Positions 8,582 through 17,368 of a DNA stretch of 64,000 nt are shown here, piece by piece. The DNA lies in NCBI RefSeq assembly GCF_000472705.1, contig NZ_AXAE01000025.1, forward strand, positions 109 to 64,108. The letters run 5' to 3'. The position numbers and the translations under genes were made by a program. This DNA is from Mesorhizobium erdmanii USDA 3471. Its GTDB lineage: Bacteria; Pseudomonadota; Alphaproteobacteria; Rhizobiales; Rhizobiaceae. The notes under the pieces were generated by a model that saw only the letters and a list, made by a program, of their open reading frames with translations, searched no databases and was not told where the DNA came from. Positions within the stretch are counted from its first letter, which is position 1. Every line of letters starts with the position of its first letter.

Positions 8582-10144
8582 ATGGAAGCAACACGTCGAA
8601 CATTTCTCGGCATGACGGCCTTGGCCGCCGGCGCAATAGCATTGCCGCGGTCCATCATGGCCGCAGCCGGCCAGCGGCCGACCCTCAATATTGCCGTTCA
8701 GGACTTGCGTACCATTCTGGAGCCGGTGGATAGCTCCTCTAACGCCAATGTTTCCTGGCGCGTGCAGTACAGTATCTATGATCAAATCCTGCGGACCGAT
8801 TACAATGATAACTATCGCCTGCACTTCGCTCTCGCGAAGTCGTTGAAGCAGCTCGATGCGAAGACCTATGAGATTGGCCTGCGCGACAATGTGAAGTTCC
8901 ACGACGGATCCACGATGACGGCTGACGACGTGGTGTTCTCGCTTGGCGTGGAGCGGTTGCGCGGCGAAAAAGCGCCTGGCGCGGCAGTGTTTGGAAACTT
9001 TCTTGCCTCGCTTGCCGATGTGCAGAAGATCGATGATCGAACCGTCCGTCTGGTTACCCAAACGGAGGATCCGGTCTTCACCGACCGTCTCGGCGCTTGG
9101 GGCACGCAGATCATCAGCGCCAAGGCATGGAAGGCCGCCACGAATTACAACGCGTGGGCAGCGCGGCCGATCGGTACGGGTCCTTACAAGATCGGCGAAG
9201 TGCGAACGGGCGATGAGATAACGCTGATCGCACACGACGACTATTGGGGCGGCCAGCCGCCGTTCGCCTCCATTCGTTTCAAGCGCCTGCCCGAGATTGC
9301 CGCGCGCATCGCCGGCCTGAAGGCCGGAGACTACGATATCGTCACCGATATTACCCCGGACCATATCTCGGAGATCGACGGCGTCAGCGGTCTTTCCGTC
9401 ACCGGGGGCGAAACCATGTGGTTCCGCTTTCTCACATTTGCTCCGCTCAGGACTCCCGCCCTCAAGGATGCCAATCTGCGACGTGCGCTTGCGTCCGCCA
9501 TCGATCGGGATGCGCTCGCAGAAGGCCTCTGGAACGGCCGCGCAAAGGCGCTCAACGGCTGGCAGTTGCCGATCTTCGGCGAAATCAATGACCCCGAGCG
9601 CAAGGGCGTGTCCTATGACCCGGCTCTCGTCAAGGAACTGCTGGCCAAGTCTTCCTACAGGGGCGAGGAGATTCCCTATCCGACCGTCGGGACCTATTAC
9701 CCGATGCAGCTTCCGGACAACCAGGCTCTGGTCGAGATGTGGAAAGCCGCGGGCATCAATGTCAAGCTGATCATGTGCGAGAACTGGGACCAGGTTGGCA
9801 ATATCGGCGGCATCAATGATATGTCCGGTGGCGGCCTTTACGCCGATCCCGTCTCTATGCTCTGGCAGATCATCGGTCCGACCAACGACCTGCAGGCCTC
9901 GGGCGGCTGGACCAATGCCGAGTTCAATGCGCTCGGCAATCAACTTGAGACAACGTTGGACCTCGCCAAGCGCAAAGCCGCTTTCAAGCGCATGCAGGAC
10001 ATTGTCGAGATCGAAGATCCCTGCGTCACGCCGCTGCACTCCATGCCGTTCATCTATGGGCAAAAGAAGGACATCTCTTGGAAGCCCAATCCGTTGCCGC
10101 AGATGTGGCTGGGCCCGAAGTTGCCGCCCGAGCCTGTGGCGTGA
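8582..10144 (+). CDS. Family-5 ABC solute-binding protein, copy 1 (Opp/Dpp type)
   Basis: A 520-residue periplasmic binding protein. The N-terminus (ATRRTFLGMTALAAGAIAL) is a twin-arginine signal ending near MAAAG, implying export through Tat. The body has SBP family-5 hallmarks: LRDNVKFHDGSTMTADDVVFSL, GTGPYKI, LRRALASAIDRDALAEGLWNGRA. These proteins bind peptides, nickel chelates or other bulky ligands. It is roughly 85-90% identical to the neighbour at 10702, including upstream DNA, so the pair arose by tandem duplication. A ribosome-binding stretch AAAGAGGG lies about 10 bases before the ATG. The phosphonate-locus context suggests a phosphonate-containing ligand; that is inference. Confidence 0.9.
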   Translation: MEATRRTFLGMTALAAGAIALPRSIMAAAGQRPTLNIAVQDLRTILEPVDSSSNANVSWRVQYSIYDQILRTDYNDNYRLHFALAKSLKQLDAKTYEIGLRDNVKFHDGSTMTADDVVFSLGVERLRGEKAPGAAVFGNFLASLADVQKIDDRTVRLVTQTEDPVFTDRLGAWGTQIISAKAWKAATNYNAWAARPIGTGPYKIGEVRTGDEITLIAHDDYWGGQPPFASIRFKRLPEIAARIAGLKAGDYDIVTDITPDHISEIDGVSGLSVTGGETMWFRFLTFAPLRTPALKDANLRRALASAIDRDALAEGLWNGRAKALNGWQLPIFGEINDPERKGVSYDPALVKELLAKSSYRGEEIPYPTVGTYYPMQLPDNQALVEMWKAAGINVKLIMCENWDQVGNIGGINDMSGGGLYADPVSMLWQIIGPTNDLQASGGWTNAEFNALGNQLETTLDLAKRKAAFKRMQDIVEIEDPCVTPLHSMPFIYGQKKDISWKPNPLPQMWLGPKLPPEPVA

Positions 10145-10149
10145 GCCCG

Positions 10150-10490
10150 ATGCTGAACGCATTTAACACAAACAGCGCGGATGCCGCGCTGTTTTCCAGT
10201 CAGGACGTCGCCGGTCGCTTCTGAACACGCTGGAACAGCCATACACGCGCGATCTCATTGGTACGATCCCGTGTCCGGTTGCTGCCGAAGTGCTGATGTC
10301 GCATGTGGCATGACGAGGCGGACATGCGGGCGATATCGGCGAAACACTTCGACCACTGTATCCGCGTCGCTGATTGTACGTATCAATGACGCTTCTGTGA
10401 GTCGAAAAGGTCAGTCGTCGATTTCCGATCGGCAACGCAGCTTTTGGATGCGGAAATTTCTGATCGCTGTCGACCAGGTGCCGCCTCGAA
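10150..10490 (+). pseudogene. Collapsed relic of the two ABC ATPase genes after copy 1
   Basis: The first about 70 bases match the start of the ATPase gene at 12270 (ATGCTGAACGC... AACAGCGCGGATGCCGCGC). The sequence then jumps to stretches matching about 13050-13400, that is the 3' end of that gene and the first codons of the next (ATGACGCTTCTG...). The ATPase core, including all Walker motifs, is gone and frames are broken. This shows that the duplicated unit once carried the binding protein plus at least one and a half ATPase genes, and that the upstream copy collapsed by internal deletion. Confidence 0.85.
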
Positions 10491-10701
10491 AAAGGCGCTG
10501 AAGTCCTATGCCCGCCGCAAAATCCGTCATAACCCAGCATTAAAAACCGTTCATAGCGTGCGAGCGGAGGGGAAAATGCCACAAATTACGCCCTTATCTC
10601 ATCATGATCCGTCATATACCCGCATAAAACTGTCACATAACTACTCTATATCTGGGATTGGAATTGGAAGCGGATTGTCCGCAAGAGAGAGGGTTTCTGA
10701 C
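10491..10701 (+). repeat. Duplicated deoR 3' end and promoter region
   Basis: GGCGCTGAAGTCCTATG and the following CCGCAAAATCCGTCATAACCCAGCATT repeat, with few changes, the last codons and stop of the DeoR gene (about 8341-8392). The upstream region of the binding protein then follows, so the junction of the tandem duplication lies near 10490-10494. Pho-box-like repeats recur at 10609-10636 (CCGTCAT, CCGCAT, CTGTCAC). Confidence 0.85.
10609..10636 (+). promoter_or_regulatory. Pho-box-like repeats upstream of the second binding protein
   Basis: CCGTCAT, CCCGCAT, AAAA and CTGTCAC recur here in the same order as at 8487-8514, 65 bases before the ATG at 10702. The repeat core (CGCATAAAACTGTCA) is kept unchanged, while neighbouring bases have diverged between the copies. 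Confidence 0.5.
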
Positions 10702-12264
10702 ATGCAAGCATCACGGCGCACATTTCTCAGCATGACTGCCATGGCGGCTGGCGCCCTGGCTTTGCCGCGCTCACTTCTGGCCGCCGGCGGCCAGCGGCCA
10801 AGCCTCAACATCGCCGTCCAGGACCTGCGCACGATCCTCGAGCCCGTGGCCAGCTCTTCCATCGCCAACGTCTCCTGGCGGGTGCAATACAGTATTTTTG
10901 ATCAGCTGCTGCGGACTGACTACAACGACAATTTCCGCCTCAACTTCGCGCTCGCGACATCGTTGAAGCAAATCGACGCAAAGACCCATGAGATCGTCCT
11001 GCGCGACAATGTGAAGTTCCACGACGGCTCGACAATGACGGCTGACGACGTGGTGTTCTCACTGGGCGTGGAGCGGTTGCGCGGCGACAAGGCTCCAGGC
11101 GCTGCGGTGGTTGCCAACTTCCTTTCTTCGCTCGCCGATGTGCAGAAGGTTGACGAGCGCACGGTCCGCCTGGTCACCAGGACGGAAGATCCTGTCTTCG
11201 CCAACCGGTTGGGGGCCTGGGGCACCCAGATTATCAGCGCCAAGGCCTATAAAGCCGCCGCAAGTTTCGACGCCTGGGCGGCAAAGCCGATTGGCAGCGG
11301 ACCGTACAAGATCGGCGATGTGCGTAGCGGTGACGAGATCACGCTCATCGCCCATGACGACTATTGGGGTGGCCAGCCGCCGTTCGCTTCCATCCGCTTC
11401 AAGCGGCTGCCCGAGATCGCCGCGCGCATCGCCGGCCTCAAAGCCGGTGACTACGATATCGTCACTGACATTACGCCGGACCATATTTCGGAGATCGAAG
11501 GCGCCAGTGGTCTTTCCGTCACCGGGGGTGAGGCTATGTGGTTCCGCTTCCTGACCTTCGCTCCGCTCAAGACGCCTGTCCTGAAGGATGTCAACCTACG
11601 CCGCGCGCTCGCTTCCGCCATCGATCGGGACGCCCTGGCTGACGGTCTTTGGAACGGCCGCGCCAAGGCGCTGACCAGCTGGCAGTTGCCGATCTTCGGC
11701 GAGATCAACGATCCCGAGCGCAAGGGCGTTTCCTACGACCCGGCCCTGGTCAAGGACCTGCTCGCCAAGTCGTCCTACAAGGGCGAGGAGATCCCCTATC
11801 CGACCGTCGGGACCTATTACCCGATGCAGCTCGCCGACAACCAGGCTCTGGTCGAGATGTGGAAAGCCGCGGGGATCAATGTCAAGCTGGTCATGTGCGA
11901 GAACTGGGACCAAGTCGGCAATATCGGCGGTATCAACGACACGTCCGGCGGCGCCTTTTATGCCGACCCTGTCTCCATGCTCTGGCAGATCATCGGTCCG
12001 ACAAACGATCTGCAGGCCTCGGGCGGCTGGACCAATGCCGAATTCAATACGCTCGGCAATCAGCTTGAGACGACGCTGGATCCGGAGAAGCGCAAAGCCG
12101 CGTTCAAGCGCATGCAGGACATCGTCGAGATCGATGACCCCTGCATCACGCCGCTGCACTCCATGCCGTTCATCTACGGGCAAAAGACGGACCTGCAGTT
12201 CACGCCCAATCCGCTGCCACAGATGTGGCTTGGCCCGAAGTTGCCGTCCGAGCCTGTGGCTTGA
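10702..12264 (+). CDS. Family-5 ABC solute-binding protein, copy 2 (Opp/Dpp type)
   Basis: The ATG at 10702 is preferred over an earlier in-frame start because it gives the same length (520 residues) and the same Tat signal (ASRRTFLSMTAMAAGALAL) as copy 1. The sequence parallels copy 1 throughout, with scattered conservative changes (for example SSSIANVSW versus SSSNANVSW). It lies 5 bases before the ATPase gene and is the copy physically attached to the intact transporter operon. Two retained full-length paralogues suggest different ligand preference or dosage. Ligand is unknown; a phosphonate is inferred from context. Confidence 0.9.
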   Translation: MQASRRTFLSMTAMAAGALALPRSLLAAGGQRPSLNIAVQDLRTILEPVASSSIANVSWRVQYSIFDQLLRTDYNDNFRLNFALATSLKQIDAKTHEIVLRDNVKFHDGSTMTADDVVFSLGVERLRGDKAPGAAVVANFLSSLADVQKVDERTVRLVTRTEDPVFANRLGAWGTQIISAKAYKAAASFDAWAAKPIGSGPYKIGDVRSGDEITLIAHDDYWGGQPPFASIRFKRLPEIAARIAGLKAGDYDIVTDITPDHISEIEGASGLSVTGGEAMWFRFLTFAPLKTPVLKDVNLRRALASAIDRDALADGLWNGRAKALTSWQLPIFGEINDPERKGVSYDPALVKDLLAKSSYKGEEIPYPTVGTYYPMQLADNQALVEMWKAAGINVKLVMCENWDQVGNIGGINDTSGGAFYADPVSMLWQIIGPTNDLQASGGWTNAEFNTLGNQLETTLDPEKRKAAFKRMQDIVEIDDPCITPLHSMPFIYGQKTDLQFTPNPLPQMWLGPKLPSEPVA

Positions 12265-12269
12265 ACCCG

Positions 12270-13301
12270 ATGCTGAATGCTTTTCAAACGAACAGCGCGA
12301 ATGCCGCGCTGTTCACCAGTCATGACGTCGCTGCACCCCGCAAACGGCCCATTCTCACGGTCAATGACCTCACCGTATCCTTCAGCGGTGTCCCCGTGCT
12401 CCACGGCGTCGACCTGACCGTTGATAAGGGTGAGGCGATCGGTATCGTTGGAGAATCCGGCTGCGGCAAGTCCGTGACCTGGCGTGCGGTGCTGGGTCTC
12501 CTGCCAAAGTCGGCTGAGGTCAAGGGCGAAGCGCGTCTGGATGGTTTTAACCTCGCCGGCGCCAGCCAATCTAAACTTGAACAGGTGCGCGGCGGACGCA
12601 TTGCGATGATCTTCCAGGATCCCGCAAGTGCGCTCAATCCTGTTCATCGCATCGGCGCCCAGATCACCGAGGCGCTTCGCCTGCATCGTGGCCTCACGAG
12701 CGCCTCGGCGCGCGCCGAGGCGCGACGGCTGTTGGACCAGGTTGGTATTCCTGACGCGACCAGCAGGCTCAATGCCTATCCGCACGAACTCTCAGGCGGA
12801 CAGAACCAGCGGGTAATGATCGCCATCGCACTCGCCGGTGAACCCGAGCTTCTGGTCGCCGACGAGCCGACGACGGCGCTCGACGCCACCGTGCAGGCGC
12901 AAATCCTACTGCTGCTCAAAACGATCCAGCGCGACACCGGCATGGGGCTCGTGATGATCAGCCACGATCTTGCCGCGGTGGCCGCCATCTGTGACCGCGT
13001 CTGTGTCATGTATGCCGGCCGCATCGTCGAGGCGGCACCCACGCATACACTTCTGAACGCGCCGCAACATCCCTACACGCGCGACCTGATCGGCGCGATC
13101 CCTCCCTCGGATGGCCCTCGTGTCCGGTTGACGGCCATCCCCGGCGCGCCGCCCCATGGCGGCCTACCGCCAGGCTGCGCCTATGCGCCCCGCTGCCAAA
13201 GTGCTGACGCCGCGTGCGCCATGACAGGGCCGGACATGCGGACGATATCGGCACGCCACGTCGTGCGCTGCCTCCGCGTTGCTGACGGGACGCGTCAATG
13301 A
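12270..13301 (+). CDS. Opp/Dpp-type ABC transporter ATPase (DppD-like)
   Basis: Starting at the ATG at 12270 the product is 343 residues. It has Walker A GESGCGKS (about 60), signature LSGGQNQRV (about 173), Walker B LLVADEP (about 193) and the C-terminal oligopeptide-transporter extension with CAYAPRC and a later Cys. These motifs mark the DppD/OppD family, one of two ATPases energising import. The stop overlaps the next gene's ATG (ATGA at 13298), indicating translational coupling. No good Shine-Dalgarno is seen, so it may be coupled to the binding-protein stop 5 bases upstream. Confidence 0.92.
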   Translation: MLNAFQTNSANAALFTSHDVAAPRKRPILTVNDLTVSFSGVPVLHGVDLTVDKGEAIGIVGESGCGKSVTWRAVLGLLPKSAEVKGEARLDGFNLAGASQSKLEQVRGGRIAMIFQDPASALNPVHRIGAQITEALRLHRGLTSASARAEARRLLDQVGIPDATSRLNAYPHELSGGQNQRVMIAIALAGEPELLVADEPTTALDATVQAQILLLLKTIQRDTGMGLVMISHDLAAVAAICDRVCVMYAGRIVEAAPTHTLLNAPQHPYTRDLIGAIPPSDGPRVRLTAIPGAPPHGGLPPGCAYAPRCQSADAACAMTGPDMRTISARHVVRCLRVADGTRQ

Positions 13302-14260
13302 CGCTTCTGCAGCTCGAAAAAGTCAGCCGTCGATATCCGATCGGCAATCCGGTCTTTGGTTTGCGGAGTTTTCTGACTGCCGTCGACCAAGTGTCGCTCG
13401 AAGTCAGAAAGGGTGAGACAACCGGTGTCGTCGGCGAGTCGGGCTGCGGAAAATCCACCACGGGACGGCTGGCACTCGGCCTGGAACAGGCCGACAGCGG
13501 CCACGTGCTCTTCGAAGATAAACAGCTCGCCGCGGCCGATACACGGGAATGGCGCGCAAAGCGTCAGCGGATGCAGCTTGTCTACCAGGATACGCTGGCA
13601 GCGCTCGACCGGCGGATGACCATCGGTGATCTGATTGCGGAGCCCTTGGTCATCCATGACATAGGTGACCGAGCAAGCCGTCAGCAGCGCGTGCTCGATC
13701 TCCTGTACGCTGTCGGGCTCAGCGAACATCATCGCGCGCTCTATCCGCATCAGCTTTCCGGCGGGCAGCGCCAACGCGTGGTTCTGGCGCGTGCACTCGC
13801 GCCAAGTCCCTCGCTTCTTGTTTGCGACGAACCCGTCTCTGCACTCGACGTCTCCGTCCAGGCACAGATCGTAAATCTACTCGTCGATCTTCAACAGGAA
13901 CTTGGGCTCGGCATCCTGTTTATCAGCCATGATCTGAGGGTCGTTCGACATGTCAGCGATCGCATCGTCGTTATGTATCTTGGTCAGGTGGTCGAGCACG
14001 GGCGGGCCGACACCGTCATCGACCAGCCGATGCATCCCTATACGCAGGCGCTCGTCTCGGCCATGCCGAAACTGCCAGGCGGTTTCGATCACTATCTGCC
14101 CTTGCCGGGCGAGCCGCCAAGCCCCACTGAGCGGCCCTCAGGCTGCCCCTTCCATCCGCGCTGTCATCTGGCAAAGGATATTTGCCGGCAGACGCAGCCT
14201 GAACTCCTCCCACTCGGACCGGAACGGCGGGTCTCGTGCCATCTGGTATCAAATCCATGA
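13298..14260 (+). CDS. Opp/Dpp-type ABC transporter ATPase (DppF-like)
   Basis: A 320-residue second ATPase: Walker A GESGCGKSTTGRLALGL (about 45), signature LSGGQRQRVVLARAL (about 152), Walker B LLVCDEPVSALDVSVQAQI, and C-terminal CPFHPRCHLA. It pairs with the DppD-like protein on the inner face of the membrane. It starts inside the previous stop codon (ATGA) and its own stop overlaps the permease start at 14257. Confidence 0.92.
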   Translation: MTLLQLEKVSRRYPIGNPVFGLRSFLTAVDQVSLEVRKGETTGVVGESGCGKSTTGRLALGLEQADSGHVLFEDKQLAAADTREWRAKRQRMQLVYQDTLAALDRRMTIGDLIAEPLVIHDIGDRASRQQRVLDLLYAVGLSEHHRALYPHQLSGGQRQRVVLARALAPSPSLLVCDEPVSALDVSVQAQIVNLLVDLQQELGLGILFISHDLRVVRHVSDRIVVMYLGQVVEHGRADTVIDQPMHPYTQALVSAMPKLPGGFDHYLPLPGEPPSPTERPSGCPFHPRCHLAKDICRQTQPELLPLGPERRVSCHLVSNP

Positions 14261-15198
14261 CAAACATACTCCCTTACATCGGCCCAAAAGTCTTGCGGGC
14301 CGCGCTCTCGATCATCGTGGTCGTGACACTCACATTCTTCGTGCTGCGCGCTTCAGGAGATCCGGCCCTGCAGATCCTCGGGCCCGGCGCGCGCGCGCCC
14401 GACCTCGAAGCGTTTCGCCAGAAGTGGGGACTGGATCAGCCTCTGCCCGTTCAATATCTTCGCTATCTCTGGGGCGCGTTGCACGGCGATTTCGGCAACT
14501 CGATGCTGGCCGGCAAGCCCGCCGCGGAGCTTGTGCTTGAGCGAATGCCTTTGACGTTGGCCCTGATGCTGCCGGCACTCGCGCTCAACGTGCTGATCGG
14601 GATCCCGGTCGGCGCCTATGCGGCCATGCATCGAGACAGCTGGATCGACCGGTCGGTAATGATGCTGACCGTGCTCGGTTTCACGGTTCCAAGCTTCGTG
14701 CTCGGCTTGCTGTTCATCCTGATCTTTTCGGTGACGCTCGGCCTGTTTCCCTCAGGGGGAGCCGACAAATGGCAAAGCTTTGTTCTGCCGGTGCTGACGC
14801 TTGGCGTCGGCGGGGCGGCAATGCTCGCGCGGTTTACGCGTAGCGCCATGATCGAGGTTCTGTCGCAGCTCTACGTCGTTGCCGCCAGCGCCAAGGGCGT
14901 CACCTGGCGCCAGGTCATTCACCACCACGCCTTCCCGAACGCCATCATTCCGATCCTCACATTGCTGGGTCTGATGCTGGGCGGACAGGTGGCCGGGGCG
15001 GTGCTGGTCGAAAACGTCTTCGGCTGGCCGGGCATTGGTCAACTGCTCGTGGTCTCCGTCGGCAATCGAGATCTCGCGGTCGTGCAGGTCATCCTCCTGC
15101 TCGTGGCACTCACCATGACGTCGGCGAACCTGATGATGGATCTGCTCTACGGCGTCGTCGATCCCCGCTTGCGACAAGCGCGCCCGGGATCACACTGA
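14257..15198 (+). CDS. Opp/Dpp-type ABC permease (DppB-like)
   Basis: The ATG at 14257 overlaps the preceding TGA (ATGA) and starts MTNILPYIGPKVLRAALSII; an in-frame ATG 7 codons earlier is less likely. The 313-residue protein has about six hydrophobic segments, the DppB N-terminal pattern (GDPALQILGPGARAPDLEAFRQKWGLD) and the permease EAA loop (VVAASAKGVTWRQVIHHHAFPNAIIPIL). It forms half of the inner-membrane channel. Confidence 0.9.
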   Translation: MTNILPYIGPKVLRAALSIIVVVTLTFFVLRASGDPALQILGPGARAPDLEAFRQKWGLDQPLPVQYLRYLWGALHGDFGNSMLAGKPAAELVLERMPLTLALMLPALALNVLIGIPVGAYAAMHRDSWIDRSVMMLTVLGFTVPSFVLGLLFILIFSVTLGLFPSGGADKWQSFVLPVLTLGVGGAAMLARFTRSAMIEVLSQLYVVAASAKGVTWRQVIHHHAFPNAIIPILTLLGLMLGGQVAGAVLVENVFGWPGIGQLLVVSVGNRDLAVVQVILLLVALTMTSANLMMDLLYGVVDPRLRQARPGSH

Positions 15199-15207
15199 GG
15201 AAGCCAG

Positions 15208-16041
15208 ATGCAGAAGAAGTCACGGATTGACCTGCCGACGCTCTTTGCGTCGCTCTGGCTTTGCCTGATGCTGCTGATCGCGGCGGCCGCGCCGCTGATC
15301 GCTCCGCATGACATCACCGCGATGGACCTGCGCGACCGCCTGTCGCCGCCTTTCGGGTTCGGTGGCACGACCGTTCACCTGTTCGGGTCCGACGACCTCG
15401 GCCGCGATGTCGCGTCGCGCCTCTATTACTCGATCCGGACCAGCCTGCTCATCGCCTTTGGCGCAACCGTCATCAGCGTTGTGGTCGGAACCGCAATCGG
15501 CTTTCTTGCTGCCTATTTCCGGGGGCTGGTCGAGCATTTCCTGCTGCTGCTCATCGACGTCCAGGCGTCGCTGCCCTTCCTGATCGTCGCGCTGGCGATG
15601 CTGGCGTTCTTCGGCAATTCGTTGCCGCTGTTCGTTGGCTTGATGGGCCTTTATGGATGGGAGCGCAACGCGCGGCTCGCGCGTGGGCTCGCACTTGCAG
15701 CGGGCGCGCAAGGATATGCAGGGGCGACCCGACAGCTCGGCGCGCATCCCTTGCGCATCTATCTCCGTCACATTCTTCCCAACAGTGCGGCAACGCTTCT
15801 CGTTGCGGCAACTGTGACGTTTCCGGAGATCATTCTGGTGGAGAGCGGCTTGTCCTTCCTCGGGCTCGGCGTTCAGCCGCCGATGACCAGCCTCGGCGTC
15901 ATGGTCGGCACCGGCCGCGAATACATCACCCGCGCTCCCTGGATGTTGCTTAGCCCCAGCATCGTCATCGTGTTGACGGCCGTCGCCGTCAGCGTTGTGG
16001 GCGATTTCTTGCGCGACAAACTCGATCCCACTCTCAAGTAA
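15208..16041 (+). CDS. Opp/Dpp-type ABC permease (DppC-like)
   Basis: A 277-residue protein, ATG preceded by GAGGAAGCCAG. It has an N-terminal membrane segment, the DppC-type start of the periplasmic loop (LFGSDDLGRDVASRLYYSIRTSL), several further membrane spans and an EAA loop ending in LRHILPNSAATLLV. It completes the importer with the DppB-like permease, 9 bases upstream. The following hydrolase starts 3 bases after its stop, so one operon is likely. Confidence 0.9.
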   Translation: MQKKSRIDLPTLFASLWLCLMLLIAAAAPLIAPHDITAMDLRDRLSPPFGFGGTTVHLFGSDDLGRDVASRLYYSIRTSLLIAFGATVISVVVGTAIGFLAAYFRGLVEHFLLLLIDVQASLPFLIVALAMLAFFGNSLPLFVGLMGLYGWERNARLARGLALAAGAQGYAGATRQLGAHPLRIYLRHILPNSAATLLVAATVTFPEIILVESGLSFLGLGVQPPMTSLGVMVGTGREYITRAPWMLLSPSIVIVLTAVAVSVVGDFLRDKLDPTLK

Positions 16042-16044
16042 CGG

Positions 16045-17313
16045 ATGTCTTCCATGCAGAAAAAACTGATTTCCATCCTTGTTGACGGCGTCAGCGCTGA
16101 CACCTTCGAAAACTATGCGCATCGCCTGCCCAATATGCGCCAGTTGGCTGAAAGCGGCTTGCGCGTTCGCCGCCTGAAATCAACAGTTCCCGCCACCTCT
16201 GTTCCCGGCCGGGCCACGATGTTGACCGGCGTCGGTCCGGAGGTGCATGGCATCTACGGCAACCATATCTTCCGCGGCGATGCCTTCTTGGCACCATTGA
16301 CCGAAGATCTGCTGGTGCCGACGATCGCAACCCATGCGAGACAAGCTGGCCTTGATGTGGCTGCCATCGGTCAGGCGCTGGTCGATCCCGGCGATACGGC
16401 AGTCCATGTCTCGCCCTGGTGGCTCCGCGGCTTCATGACGGGTCATCGCTTCAGCAAGATGGTCACGCCGGAAGCGTTGGCAGCGTCGCGAGCGATCCAC
16501 GATCCCGAAGACAGGCTCGCCCGGGCCGGGCTGACGGATATGGACGCGTTCAGGAATGCTGCCGACGGCGGCGCTCCGCATCTGATCTCGGGCCTGGCGC
16601 TCGACCAGTTTCTCAACCGCGCAGTCGTCGCCTTGCTTGGCTCCAACCGGCCGCCGGATGTCTTGTTGACGGAGATCGAGATGCCGGATGCGTTCCAGCA
16701 CTATCTCGGCTACGACAGCCCGGCGGGGATCTGGTCGGTGGAGTTTGCCGACATGCTGATCGGTAACTTGCTTGCTGTCCTGGAGCGCACCGGGCGCCGC
16801 GACGACTACGTTATCGCGGTCACCAGCGATCACGGTCATGGCCCGGTGGATACCGCGATCTATCCTGAGGCGATTATCCCAGAGATGCTTTGGATGACCG
16901 AGGGGGCAAGCCTCTATGTCTTCCTCAAGAACGCCGGCGATCTGGAGAAGGCGACGGAGCGTCTGGCGCGCCGTGGTGTGGAGCTCTGGAACGATGCACA
17001 TGTTCCCGAGGCAATGCGCGGAAAAGTGGCGATGTTTGTTGCTCCACCCCGGCATTCGTTCGAAGAACGGCCGAGTGATGCGACCGGCCCGCTCGTGGCG
17101 ACGGGTAGCCCGCACCTTATTTCGACCCACGGCTTCCGGCCTGGCAGCCCAGAAGATGATCGCATGTTCCTCCTTTCCGGCGGTGGCATTGCACCGCAAA
17201 TCGTCGAGGAGGCGGATGCCGATCAGTTTGCCCCGACGCTCGCGAGCGTGATCGGCCTGTCGCAGGCGCCCTATGCCGGGCGTTCCCTGATCGCGGAAGA
17301 GAGCCAACCATAG
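16045..17313 (+). CDS. Alkaline-phosphatase-superfamily phosphodiesterase/nucleotide pyrophosphatase-like hydrolase
   Basis: A 422-residue protein of the type I phosphodiesterase/nucleotide pyrophosphatase group. Metal-ligand landmarks are visible: the N-terminal Asp (SILVDGVSADTF), the nucleophile region VPATSVPGRATMLTG (Ser52 or Thr51), GPEVHGIYGN, the ITSDHGHG-type motif (VTSDHGHGPVD) and a later His in STHGFRPG. No export signal is seen, so it probably acts in the cytoplasm. Between an importer and phnM it could split a phosphonate ester or diester after uptake, or stand in for the missing PhnP; both ideas are inference. It is shorter than sulfatase-like phosphonate monoester hydrolases and has a different nucleophile motif. 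Confidence 0.8.
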   Translation: MSSMQKKLISILVDGVSADTFENYAHRLPNMRQLAESGLRVRRLKSTVPATSVPGRATMLTGVGPEVHGIYGNHIFRGDAFLAPLTEDLLVPTIATHARQAGLDVAAIGQALVDPGDTAVHVSPWWLRGFMTGHRFSKMVTPEALAASRAIHDPEDRLARAGLTDMDAFRNAADGGAPHLISGLALDQFLNRAVVALLGSNRPPDVLLTEIEMPDAFQHYLGYDSPAGIWSVEFADMLIGNLLAVLERTGRRDDYVIAVTSDHGHGPVDTAIYPEAIIPEMLWMTEGASLYVFLKNAGDLEKATERLARRGVELWNDAHVPEAMRGKVAMFVAPPRHSFEERPSDATGPLVATGSPHLISTHGFRPGSPEDDRMFLLSGGGIAPQIVEEADADQFAPTLASVIGLSQAPYAGRSLIAEESQP

Positions 17314-17368
17314 TGCGAGGCCCGCAATCGCTTGAACCGCACCTGAAGTAAATCGAAGAAGACATCCA

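Noticed and set aside
8480..10162. A 560-codon open frame antisense to the first binding protein
   Set aside because: It mirrors the codon periodicity of the binding-protein gene, has no family match by eye, and the plus-strand protein is clearly real.
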